NCBI GenBank assembly: GCA_943914475.1
Contig: CALUCE010000019.1
Span: 1 to 39,299 of the forward strand
Direction of reading: 5' to 3'
Source: an uncultured Anaerococcus sp.
GTDB lineage: Bacteria > Bacillota > Clostridia > Tissierellales > Peptoniphilaceae
DNA length: 39,299 bases
Shown: positions 16,266-24,238 of the stretch, one piece after another
Layout of the letters: every line of letters starts with the position of its first letter
Position numbering within the stretch: the first letter of the stretch is position 1
Made by a program: the position numbers and the translations under genes
Notes under the pieces: generated by a model
The model's database searches: none
Seen by the model: the letters and a program-made list of their open reading frames with translations, nothing else
Told to the model about the DNA's origin: nothing

Positions 16266-16287
16266 AAGACTTAAAGATTTATATAAT
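16259..16287 (+). promoter_or_regulatory. Probable sigma-A promoter of the glg operon
   Basis: TTGTCA (16259-16264), a 17-base spacer and a perfect TATAAT (16282-16287) point toward glgC. The -35 hexamer shares five base pairs with the ssrA -35 on the other strand, so RNA polymerase could occupy only one at a time. Confidence 0.7.
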
Positions 16288-16306
16288 TAATATAGTAAAG
16301 GATGAA

Positions 16307-16332
16307 ATTTAGAAATATTTATTTTTGGGTAT
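16307..16332 (+). promoter_or_regulatory. Second possible glgC promoter: GGGTAT box
   Basis: ATTTAG (16307-16312), 14 bases and GGGTAT (16327-16332) resemble a sigma-B-type promoter (GTTTAA / GGGTAT), 40 bases before glgC. TATAGT at 16336-16341 within the same stretch is an alternative -10. Confidence 0.45.
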
Positions 16333-16371
16333 AGGTATAGTAAGAATTTGAATGAAATTATAGGAGGCCTT

Positions 16372-17505
16372 ATGAGAAGTACAAATCATGTAGCAGCAAT
16401 GCTTTTAGCAGGAGGTCAAGGATCAAGGCTTAAAGCTTTGACAAGAGATATGGCAAAACCTGTAGTTCCTTTTGGTGGAAAGTATAGGATAATTGACTTT
16501 GCTCTTAGTAACTCTACAAACTCAGAAATTAGAGATATTGGTGTTTTAACCCAATACAAACCTCAACTTCTAAATACTCACTTGGGTATAGGTTCAGCTT
16601 GGGATTATGATAGGAATTCTGGTGGTTTAAGAATTCTTTCACCTTATTATACTGAAGAAGGTGGAAGGTGGTTTGAAGGAACTGCTGGAGCTATTTATGA
16701 AAATATTAGATATCTTGATAATGTTAATCCTGAATACGTTTTGATTTTATCTGGTGACCATATATATAAAATGGATTACAGTAAGCTTTTGAAGGTTCAT
16801 AAAGAACATGGAGCTGACTGTACTATAGCTGTCATGGAAGTAGACTGGGACGAAGCTAGTAGGTTCGGTATCATGAACGCAGATGATGATGGTAAAATAG
16901 TAGAATTTGAGGAAAAACCAGAAAATCCAAAATCAAACCTAGCTTCCATGGGAATTTATATGTTTAACTGGAAAGTATTAAGAAAAGCTCTTATAGAAGA
17001 CCATGAAAATCCAAACTCCTCCTATGATTTTGGTAAAGATATTATACCAAAATTATTAAATGAAGGTTCTCCATTATATGTATATAAATTTGATGGTTAT
17101 TGGAAGGATGTTGGAACTGTAAGAAGCTACTGGCAAGCAAACCTTGACTTGATAGATCCTAAAAACCCACTAGATATCCATGATGACGACTGGAGAATCT
17201 ATACAGCTTCATTAAACTTACCTCCTCACAGGATAGGAGAAAAAGCTGAATTGTGTGATTGCTTAATCAACGAGGGATGTATCATAGATGGAAAAGTAAA
17301 CAACTCTGTTCTATTTTCAAATGTAGTTATAGAAGAAGGAGCAGAGGTTTATAACTCTGTAATTCTTTCTGGAACAAGAATTAAATCTTCTAGTAAGGTT
17401 TATAACGCAGTTATTACTGAAGATATGGTAATAGATGGAGATATTGGTAGTGGAGGTACAGACTCTGTATTTTTAGTAAGTTCTGAAGGAATTGAGGAGG
17501 AATAG
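16372..17505 (+). CDS. glgC: Glucose-1-phosphate adenylyltransferase, catalytic subunit
   Basis: First committed enzyme of glycogen synthesis; it makes ADP-glucose from ATP and glucose-1-phosphate. The 377-residue protein has the nucleotide-binding loop LLAGGQGSRLKALT at its N-terminus, then KPVVPFGGKYRIIDFALSN, the SGDHIYKMDY metal/product block and the FEEKP motif. A left-handed beta-helix C-terminal domain follows, with repeats such as NSVLFSNVVIEEGAEVYNSVI. The ATG at 16372 directly follows AGGAGG; a TTG at 16348 is in frame but unsupported. It is the first gene of a six-gene glycogen operon. It pairs with GlgD encoded 3 bases downstream. Confidence 0.97.
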   Translation: MRSTNHVAAMLLAGGQGSRLKALTRDMAKPVVPFGGKYRIIDFALSNSTNSEIRDIGVLTQYKPQLLNTHLGIGSAWDYDRNSGGLRILSPYYTEEGGRWFEGTAGAIYENIRYLDNVNPEYVLILSGDHIYKMDYSKLLKVHKEHGADCTIAVMEVDWDEASRFGIMNADDDGKIVEFEEKPENPKSNLASMGIYMFNWKVLRKALIEDHENPNSSYDFGKDIIPKLLNEGSPLYVYKFDGYWKDVGTVRSYWQANLDLIDPKNPLDIHDDDWRIYTASLNLPPHRIGEKAELCDCLINEGCIIDGKVNNSVLFSNVVIEEGAEVYNSVILSGTRIKSSSKVYNAVITEDMVIDGDIGSGGTDSVFLVSSEGIEEE

Positions 17506-17508
17506 AAT

Positions 17509-18624
17509 ATGCAAAATATAGTTGCTTTAATATATAGTTCAGAATATGAAGAAAGTAATTATGATAGTCTTTGTAAGGTAAGACCTGACTATATGCTTCC
17601 TTTTGCAGGTAGGTATAGGATAATAGACTTTGCTCTTTCAAATATTTCTAACTACAACATTACAAGTGTGGTTCTTTATGCTGGTAGCAATCTAAGATCT
17701 ACCTTGGACCATGTTGGTGATGGAAAGAACTGGGAATTAAACAGAAGAAGAGACGGATTAAGAATTTACCCACCTATTTATAATAAAAGGGGAAGAAATT
17801 CAGAAATAGAAACCTACTATTCTTCTATGAAGTTTTTTGAAGATTCAAATAGGGAATATGTATATATCACAAACCCTATGTATATAACTAAGGTTGATAT
17901 TTCAGATGCCTATGAGAGGATGCTATCAGAAGATTTAGATTGCTTGGTTTTCTCAAACAAGGTTAAGGATGATTATGGTTTCTATTTAAATAGGAGAATG
18001 ATAAACCTAGATGAAAATGGAGAACCAGTAGGACTTGGTACAAACCTAGGTTTGCAAGAAGAAATTGAGCTATTTACTGGATCAATACTCTTAAAGAAAT
18101 CAATTTTTATGGATTTATTAAGATATTCAATAGAAAGAAACAATGCTGATACTATGCTTGAAGCAATCTTTAAGTATCCTAAAGAAATTTCTACAGGACT
18201 TTATAGGTCTTCTTCAACCCTTCAAGTTATACAAGATACCCTATCTTATTATGAAGCTAATAGAAAGCTTTTGGATAGAGATTACTTTAATGAGCTCTTT
18301 TATGAAAATGGTATGGTTTATACCAAATCAAAAGATGAGCCTTCAACAGAATATATCAAAGATTCTGTTGTTAAAAACTCTCTAGTAGCCAATGGTGCTA
18401 TTATAGAAGGAGATATAGAAAACTCCATTATATTCAGGGGAGTTACAGTTAAAAAAGGAGCAGTAATCAAAAACTCAATTATCTTCCAAGATACTGTAGT
18501 TGGTGAAGGCTCAATTTTAAATAATGTAATTACCGACAAAGACACTATAATCGGAGATGACGTACACTTATTTGGAAATAGGATTCATCCGTTCTTAACC
18601 GAAAAGGGTGAACATATTAACTAA
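17509..18624 (+). CDS. glgD: GlgD, non-catalytic ADP-glucose pyrophosphorylase subunit
   Basis: GlgC paralogue of 371 residues. The phosphate-binding loop GGxGxRL is lost: the N-terminus reads ALIYSSEYEESNYDSLCKVRPDYMLPF, joining directly to GRYRIIDFALSN. This is the usual state of Firmicute GlgD, which does not catalyse by itself but forms a more active hetero-oligomer with GlgC. The C-terminal beta-helix repeats (NSLVANGAIIEGDIENSIIF, then INNVITDKDTIIG-like repeats) are intact. The ribosome site is GGAGG within the glgC end. The 3-base gap to glgC and 11-base gap to glgA support tight co-expression. Confidence 0.95.
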   Translation: MQNIVALIYSSEYEESNYDSLCKVRPDYMLPFAGRYRIIDFALSNISNYNITSVVLYAGSNLRSTLDHVGDGKNWELNRRRDGLRIYPPIYNKRGRNSEIETYYSSMKFFEDSNREYVYITNPMYITKVDISDAYERMLSEDLDCLVFSNKVKDDYGFYLNRRMINLDENGEPVGLGTNLGLQEEIELFTGSILLKKSIFMDLLRYSIERNNADTMLEAIFKYPKEISTGLYRSSSTLQVIQDTLSYYEANRKLLDRDYFNELFYENGMVYTKSKDEPSTEYIKDSVVKNSLVANGAIIEGDIENSIIFRGVTVKKGAVIKNSIIFQDTVVGEGSILNNVITDKDTIIGDDVHLFGNRIHPFLTEKGEHIN

Positions 18625-18635
18625 AGGGGAGTAGA

Positions 18636-20063
18636 ATGAAAGTTTTATTTTTAGCAAGTGAAGCCGTACCATTTGTTAAAACAGGGGGACTGGCCGATGT
18701 TGCTGGTTCTCTTCCAAAAGAATTGAAAAAAAATGGAGTAGATATAAGAGTAGCTCTTCCATTATATAAGACTATAGACGATGTTTATAAGTCAAAGATG
18801 AAAAAAGTTACAGAGTTTTATGTAGACCTTGATTGGAAGCACCAATATGCAGGAGTTTATGCCTTAGACTGGGATAATGTTACATATTATTTTATAGACA
18901 ATATGGAATATTTTGATAGACCTAGTCCTTATGGTTATGACGATGATGGGGAAAGATTTATCTTCTTCTCCAAGGCTGCAACCCTTCTTTCAAAGGAAAT
19001 AGACTTTAAGCCAGATATCATCCATACCAACGATTGGCATACAGCCTTGGTAAATGTTTATGTAAATGACTTTAGGAATGGAGATACTTTCTTTGATGAT
19101 ATAAGAACACTCTTTACCATCCATAATCTTAAATACCAAGGAGTATTTGACTCAGGTTATCTTAAGTTTACAGGACTTGATGGATCTTACTTCAATGAAA
19201 ATGACCTGAAATATTATGAGGCGATAAACCTAATGAAGGGCGGTATAGTTCACTGTAATGCATTAAATACTGTATCTCAAAACTATGCTAGAGAAATTAA
19301 ATATCCTTTCTATGGAGAAGGTCTAGATGGAATAATAAGAGAATACGAAGGCAAGCTTTCTGGTATAGTAAACGGAATAGACTATGACGTTTGGAATCCA
19401 GAGACAGATGAATTTATCTATGAAAATTTTGACACAGAAAATATGGATAAAAAAATCGCTAACAAGCTTGGACTTCAAAAACTCTATGGTCTTCCAGAAA
19501 GAGAAGATGTTCCTCTTATAGGTATATGTTCAAGACTTACAGCCATGAAAGGCTTTGATTTAGTAAGATATATCCTAGATGAGCTTTTACAAGATGATGT
19601 ACAAATCGTTGTAATAGGTACAGGAGATTATACTTACGAAGAAATGTTTAAATACTTCGAATGGAAATATCCAGAAAAAGTAGCAGCAAGAATTTACTAC
19701 GACAGCGAAGAAAGCCACAAGCTCTATGCTGGATGTGACTTTTTGATGATGCCATCTATATCAGAACCTTGCGGTATAAGCCAACTTATAGCTATGAAGT
19801 ATGGTACTCTACCTATAGTTAGAGAAGCAGGTGGGCTAAAGGATACTGTCATTCCTTATAATGAATACACCAAGGAAGGAACTGGATATTCTTTTGAAAA
19901 TATAAATGCTCATGAACTTCTATTTACTACACAAAAAGCTATAGAAGTTTACAGAGATAAAAAAGAAGACCATGAAGCTCTAATGAAAAATGCCATGACT
20001 GCAATACATGATTGGGAAAAATCATCAGAAGAATATATTAAGTTATACAAGAGTTTAATTTAG
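18636..20063 (+). CDS. glgA: Glycogen synthase (ADP-glucose, GT5)
   Basis: Extends alpha-1,4-glucan chains using ADP-glucose. The 475-residue protein starts with the ADP-glucose-binding KTGGLADV motif (Lys15) and contains FTIHNLKYQG, NGIDYDVWNPETD and the C-terminal domain block PSISEPCGISQLIAMKYGTLPIVREAGGLKDTV, which holds the catalytic glutamate. Length and motif order are standard for bacterial GT5 enzymes. The ribosome site is GGGGAG. The degenerate phosphorylase gene begins 4 bases after its stop. Confidence 0.97.
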   Translation: MKVLFLASEAVPFVKTGGLADVAGSLPKELKKNGVDIRVALPLYKTIDDVYKSKMKKVTEFYVDLDWKHQYAGVYALDWDNVTYYFIDNMEYFDRPSPYGYDDDGERFIFFSKAATLLSKEIDFKPDIIHTNDWHTALVNVYVNDFRNGDTFFDDIRTLFTIHNLKYQGVFDSGYLKFTGLDGSYFNENDLKYYEAINLMKGGIVHCNALNTVSQNYAREIKYPFYGEGLDGIIREYEGKLSGIVNGIDYDVWNPETDEFIYENFDTENMDKKIANKLGLQKLYGLPEREDVPLIGICSRLTAMKGFDLVRYILDELLQDDVQIVVIGTGDYTYEEMFKYFEWKYPEKVAARIYYDSEESHKLYAGCDFLMMPSISEPCGISQLIAMKYGTLPIVREAGGLKDTVIPYNEYTKEGTGYSFENINAHELLFTTQKAIEVYRDKKEDHEALMKNAMTAIHDWEKSSEEYIKLYKSLI

Positions 20064-20067
20064 ATAA

Positions 20068-22314
20068 ATGAATAAAGACAATATAATCATAGAAAGAATA
20101 CAAAATTTTTTGTATTCTTTTTATGCTAAAGATATAAAAGATGCTAGGAAAAATGAAATTTACCATGGACTTTGCCATGCTCTTATGGAAGATATAGGCA
20201 AGAAATGGGTTCAAGCCAAAGATATTAGCTCAGATGAAAATGTCTATATCCTATCCTTTGAGTATATGCCTGGCAAGCTACTAGAGAATAATATAAGAAA
20301 GTTAAATATAGAAGATGAGGTAAGAAAGGCTTTAGATTACCTTGGATATTCTTATGAAGAAATCCTAGCCTATGAGGAAGAAACTTCTATAGGTAATGGA
20401 GAAATAGGTATAGGCTCATCCTATATCCTTAATGAATTGACCAAAAGAAGAATAAAAACCCTGGCATATTCCCTAAGATATGAGGGTGGAAATATGAAGC
20501 AGGTCATAAAAAATGACATGCAAGTTGAGTATGCTGACTATTGGCTTTCAAATTCCAACAAGTGGGAACACAAAAAGGGATTTTTTGAAGAGCTTGAAAT
20601 AGATGGAAGAAAATTAAAGGCTACTGCCTATGATCTTCCAGCTATATGCGACGAAGGTGCCTATGTTAATACCTTGAGACTTTGGTCATCAAATCCTATA
20701 TCAAAAATTGATTTTCAAGACTTTTCTAGAGGAGATTTGATTAATGCCTATGATGATTACATTAAAGACTCATCGATAACACAGTTTCTATACTTGGATA
20801 ATTCAAGTTATGAGGGAAAATTATTGAGATTAAAGCAAGAATATTTTTACGCCTATGCCTGTGTTCATGATATTTTTAGGAGATATTTCAAACACTTTAA
20901 TGATGTAGAAAAGATTAAGGATAGGGTTAAGATATTTGTCTCAGATGTTCACCCAGCCCTAGCCCTAATAGAGTTTGTTAAAGTTCTTTATGATGAACAT
21001 GATTTTTCCTATGAAAAAGCAATAGCTTATGCTAGAGAAGCTTTTGATCATTTTGTATTTTTAATAACAGGTGATTCATATGAGTCCTATGACCTAGGTA
21101 TGATAGAAAGGATTAATCCTGGCTTTAAGAAAAGCCTTGTTGAAATAAACGAGGTACTTATAGAGGAAGATCCTGACCACTATATAATAGATAATGGCTA
21201 TATGTCTTTAAATCTTATTAACAAGCACCTATCTAAGAGATACTTACTAAGTTCACAGTCTATGTACCAGTATGTTAAAGCTAATAATGATTTTAAACTC
21301 GTGAATTTCAATATGGGCATAGATAGGGGACTATATGTTTCTGGTGCCAACAAGAATCTTAAAGAATTTCTAAAAGCCTATGGTATTGATGATTTTTCTG
21401 TTAAAAATATAGAAAAATTAGGCAAACTTTATCAAAATTCAAGCTTTTATGATGGTCTGGAAGAAGTAAAGTTTAAGAACAAAAAAGAATTTATTGATAA
21501 ACTTTTCCCTAATAAGCCTAGACTTAATCCATATTCTATTTTTGATATCCAAGCAACAAACTTCCACGAGGCAAATAGACAAGTTTTAAATGCCTTATCT
21601 ATAGCAGATCTTTACTATAGATTAAAAGAAAATGCTAGTTTAGATATTAGCCCTACAACTTATATCTTTGCTGGAAAGGCTAATGAAGGTTACTATATAG
21701 CCAAAGAAAATATAAAGTTTGTCCTAGCCTTGAAAAAAATGATAGAAAAAGATACGTTGATTAGAGAAAAGATTAAAATACTTTTTGTAGAAAACTTAAA
21801 TGTATCAAAATCAAGAATCATATATCCAACATCAGATTTATACACAGATTTAACCTTGCCTATTTATGATAATAATAGTTTTGAAGTTTTAAGTGCCTCT
21901 ATGAATTTTTCAAATGTATTAACTACCAAGGGTGGGATATCCCTAAATAAAAAGACAACAGATCATAGTTTTTACTTATTTGGAAAGACTATAGAGGAAT
22001 TTGCAGAAGAGAGAAAAAATGATGCCTATAAGGCAAGTGACTACTATTATGGTAACGAAAGAGTAAGAAAGACTGTCAACCACCTTATCAATGAGCCTTA
22101 TGATAATCTTTCCTATAATTTTAAAACCATATATGATTACTTGATTAATCAAAATGATAACTTCCATATATTTAAAGATATGGAGGATTTAAGTGAGAAA
22201 AGAATAAAGATTTATAGAGATTATCTAGATAAGAAAAAATGGGTTAAGCAAGAAATGGACAATATCTTGTGGGCCAATCAATTATATCTTGATGATATAG
22301 AAAAGTTATTGTAA
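20068..22314 (+). CDS. Glycogen phosphorylase homologue lacking catalytic residues
   Basis: Full-length (748 residues) relative of GT35 glycogen phosphorylase. Fold-wide similarity is clear: FEYMPGKLLENN near 64, GNGEIG near 110, LRYEGG, VEYADYWLS, SDVHPALALIEF near 292, TYIFAGKANEGYYIAK near 531, and LFVENLNVS near 572. The active site is not kept. The VKRIHEYKRQ phosphate/PLP block reads ATNFHEANRQ (496-505), replacing Lys568, Arg569 and Lys574 of the rabbit enzyme with Thr, Asn and Asn. The GTGNMKF block that holds the PLP lysine 680 is replaced by FEVLSAS (Ala610 at the lysine). It is unlikely to be a phosphorylase and may be a glucan-binding or regulatory pseudoenzyme. The frame is uninterrupted. 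The ribosome site is weak, so translation may be coupled to glgA. Confidence 0.85.
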   Translation: MNKDNIIIERIQNFLYSFYAKDIKDARKNEIYHGLCHALMEDIGKKWVQAKDISSDENVYILSFEYMPGKLLENNIRKLNIEDEVRKALDYLGYSYEEILAYEEETSIGNGEIGIGSSYILNELTKRRIKTLAYSLRYEGGNMKQVIKNDMQVEYADYWLSNSNKWEHKKGFFEELEIDGRKLKATAYDLPAICDEGAYVNTLRLWSSNPISKIDFQDFSRGDLINAYDDYIKDSSITQFLYLDNSSYEGKLLRLKQEYFYAYACVHDIFRRYFKHFNDVEKIKDRVKIFVSDVHPALALIEFVKVLYDEHDFSYEKAIAYAREAFDHFVFLITGDSYESYDLGMIERINPGFKKSLVEINEVLIEEDPDHYIIDNGYMSLNLINKHLSKRYLLSSQSMYQYVKANNDFKLVNFNMGIDRGLYVSGANKNLKEFLKAYGIDDFSVKNIEKLGKLYQNSSFYDGLEEVKFKNKKEFIDKLFPNKPRLNPYSIFDIQATNFHEANRQVLNALSIADLYYRLKENASLDISPTTYIFAGKANEGYYIAKENIKFVLALKKMIEKDTLIREKIKILFVENLNVSKSRIIYPTSDLYTDLTLPIYDNNSFEVLSASMNFSNVLTTKGGISLNKKTTDHSFYLFGKTIEEFAEERKNDAYKASDYYYGNERVRKTVNHLINEPYDNLSYNFKTIYDYLINQNDNFHIFKDMEDLSEKRIKIYRDYLDKKKWVKQEMDNILWANQLYLDDIEKLL

Positions 22315-22315
22315 C

Positions 22316-22330
22316 GAGGAGATAAATATA
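22316..22330 (+). promoter_or_regulatory. Ribosome site and apparent AUA start of pulA
   Basis: GAGGAG (22316-22321) is followed after 6 bases by ATA (22328-22330), in frame with pulA. No ATG, GTG or TTG occurs in this frame until the TTG at 22433, 35 codons later and without a ribosome site. The intervening codons encode good family sequence, so initiation is likeliest at this ATA. Confidence 0.65.
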
Positions 22331-24238
22331 GATTACCAAAGTATAAAGGATTATCAGCTAGGAGCTATCTATGAAAAAGATAGGACTATCTTTAGGGTTT
22401 TTGCACCCAAAAGAAAAAAGATAGACCTGCTCTTGACTGATGATTATAGAAAAGTAAGAAAAGAAGTTCTTCCTATGAAGAAAAAGGAAGATAATATTTT
22501 TGAATTAGTAGTTGATAGAAATTTAGACGGGTTTTTTTATAAGTATTTAGTAGATGATACTTATGAGGTAACAGACCCATATTCCAAGGCTTCTTCTATT
22601 AATAGTCTTATGTCTTCAGTGGTAGATCTTTCTACAACAGATCCAGAAGGATTTAGAGACTATAAGGCTCCTATCAATAAAGAAAATGATGCAATTATTT
22701 ATGAATTAAATGTTAAAGACTATACAGCCCACCCTTCATCTGGAGTTAAACATAGGGGAAAGTTTATAGGTCTTGGAGAGTTTGGTAGGTCCTTTAAAGA
22801 TTTTTCCACAGGTCTTTCCCACCTAAAAGAATTGGGAGTGACCCACATACAACTTTTACCAATATATGACTTTATAACCACCTTTGAAGAACCCTACAAG
22901 TTTTTTGATGATGATAATTATAACTGGGGATATGATCCTGAGCTATATTTTAATGTAGAAGGATCCTATGCTACTGATCCTTATAATCCAAAGACTAGGA
23001 TATATGAGCTTAAAAAAATGATTCAAGAAATTCATAAACAAGGCATGTCAGTAGTAATGGACGTTGTTTTTAACCATACCTTTAAAGCTTTGGATTCTAA
23101 CCTAGAAATGCTTGCTCCTGGTTACTACCATAGAAGAGAGGCTGATGGGAGTCTTGCCAATGGTACAGGTGTAGGTAATGAGATAGCTTCAGAAAAACCC
23201 TTCACTAGAAAACTGATCATAGATTCCTTAAAATACTGGGTCAAAGAATTTAAGATTGATGGTTTTAGGTTTGATCTTATGGCTGTCATAGACCTTGAAA
23301 CTATGAAAATTGCTCTTAAGGAACTTAAAAAGATTAACGAAAACATAGTCTTATATGGAGAACCATGGATGGCATTTTCATCCCCTCTAGCTATGGACCA
23401 ACAAATATGGATTCCTAGACAAAAATCAAATGGTTTTGGAGTTTTTAATGATAGGTTTAGGGATGCTATAAAGGGAGATAATGATGGTTATGGTGTAGGG
23501 TATATACAGGGAGACTATTCTTTAAAAACAAAAATAGAAGAGGGCATGGCAGGCTCTATAAATTTTGATCAAGAAAGACCAGGTATTTGCGACTATGCTA
23601 GTGAAACTATAAATTATTTTAACTGTCATGATAATTTGATTTTTTATGACAAACTTATGATCTCTCTAAATGATAAGATATTACTGGATGAGGTAAGTAA
23701 ACTGGCCTTTGGCATTTTGTTCTTATCCTTGGGTAAGCCCTTTATTTATGAAGGGAATGAATTTCATAATACTAAGTTTAATGATTCCAACTCTTATTCT
23801 TCACCGCTAAAAATAAATGCTGTGGATTGGAAACTTAAGGAGAAAAACTATGATTTATTTCTTTATGTAAGAGATATCATTAGTCTTAGAAAGGATAATA
23901 GAGAGTTTTTATCCATGGTTGACCCCAAAGAGATCAGAGAAAGAATGAAATTTATCGAGGGCCTTCCTGACCATATGGTTGGTTATCTTATAAAAGGATC
24001 TGAAGAAAGTTTGCTAACTTTAATTAATGCAGGAATTAGTGAGGAAATTTTTGATTTTACGCAAGTTTTAAACTTGTTAGATGATAAGCGAAATAGTAAA
24101 GAAATAAGAAAGATTTTTGACAAAAAGGGTAAAATAAATAAAAGCCTTAGTATAGGAAAAGAAGAAAAATTAAATCAATTATCTGTTAATGTTTACAAGA
24201 TAGGAGGATCAGATGGTAGATTACAAAAAAGTATATGA
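22328..24238 (+). CDS. pulA: Type I pullulanase (glycogen-debranching, GH13)
   Basis: Hydrolyses alpha-1,6 branch points of glycogen or maltodextrin in the cytoplasm. It is placed at 22328 because the first 35 codons read a normal CBM48 beginning (YQLGAIYEKDRTIFRVFAPK, then KKIDLLL). From this start it is 636 residues: CBM48 to about 100, then the GH13 barrel with the pullulanase signature YNWGYDP near 198, DVVFNHTF, nucleophile Asp316 in GFRFDLM, acid/base Glu345 in LYGEPW and Asp435 in NCHDN. The C-terminal domain ends with a 26-base overlap into the phosphoglucomutase gene. There is no signal peptide, so it acts on stored polymer. A start at the TTG 22433 would cut the CBM48 in half. Confidence 0.93.
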   Translation: MDYQSIKDYQLGAIYEKDRTIFRVFAPKRKKIDLLLTDDYRKVRKEVLPMKKKEDNIFELVVDRNLDGFFYKYLVDDTYEVTDPYSKASSINSLMSSVVDLSTTDPEGFRDYKAPINKENDAIIYELNVKDYTAHPSSGVKHRGKFIGLGEFGRSFKDFSTGLSHLKELGVTHIQLLPIYDFITTFEEPYKFFDDDNYNWGYDPELYFNVEGSYATDPYNPKTRIYELKKMIQEIHKQGMSVVMDVVFNHTFKALDSNLEMLAPGYYHRREADGSLANGTGVGNEIASEKPFTRKLIIDSLKYWVKEFKIDGFRFDLMAVIDLETMKIALKELKKINENIVLYGEPWMAFSSPLAMDQQIWIPRQKSNGFGVFNDRFRDAIKGDNDGYGVGYIQGDYSLKTKIEEGMAGSINFDQERPGICDYASETINYFNCHDNLIFYDKLMISLNDKILLDEVSKLAFGILFLSLGKPFIYEGNEFHNTKFNDSNSYSSPLKINAVDWKLKEKNYDLFLYVRDIISLRKDNREFLSMVDPKEIRERMKFIEGLPDHMVGYLIKGSEESLLTLINAGISEEIFDFTQVLNLLDDKRNSKEIRKIFDKKGKINKSLSIGKEEKLNQLSVNVYKIGGSDGRLQKSI

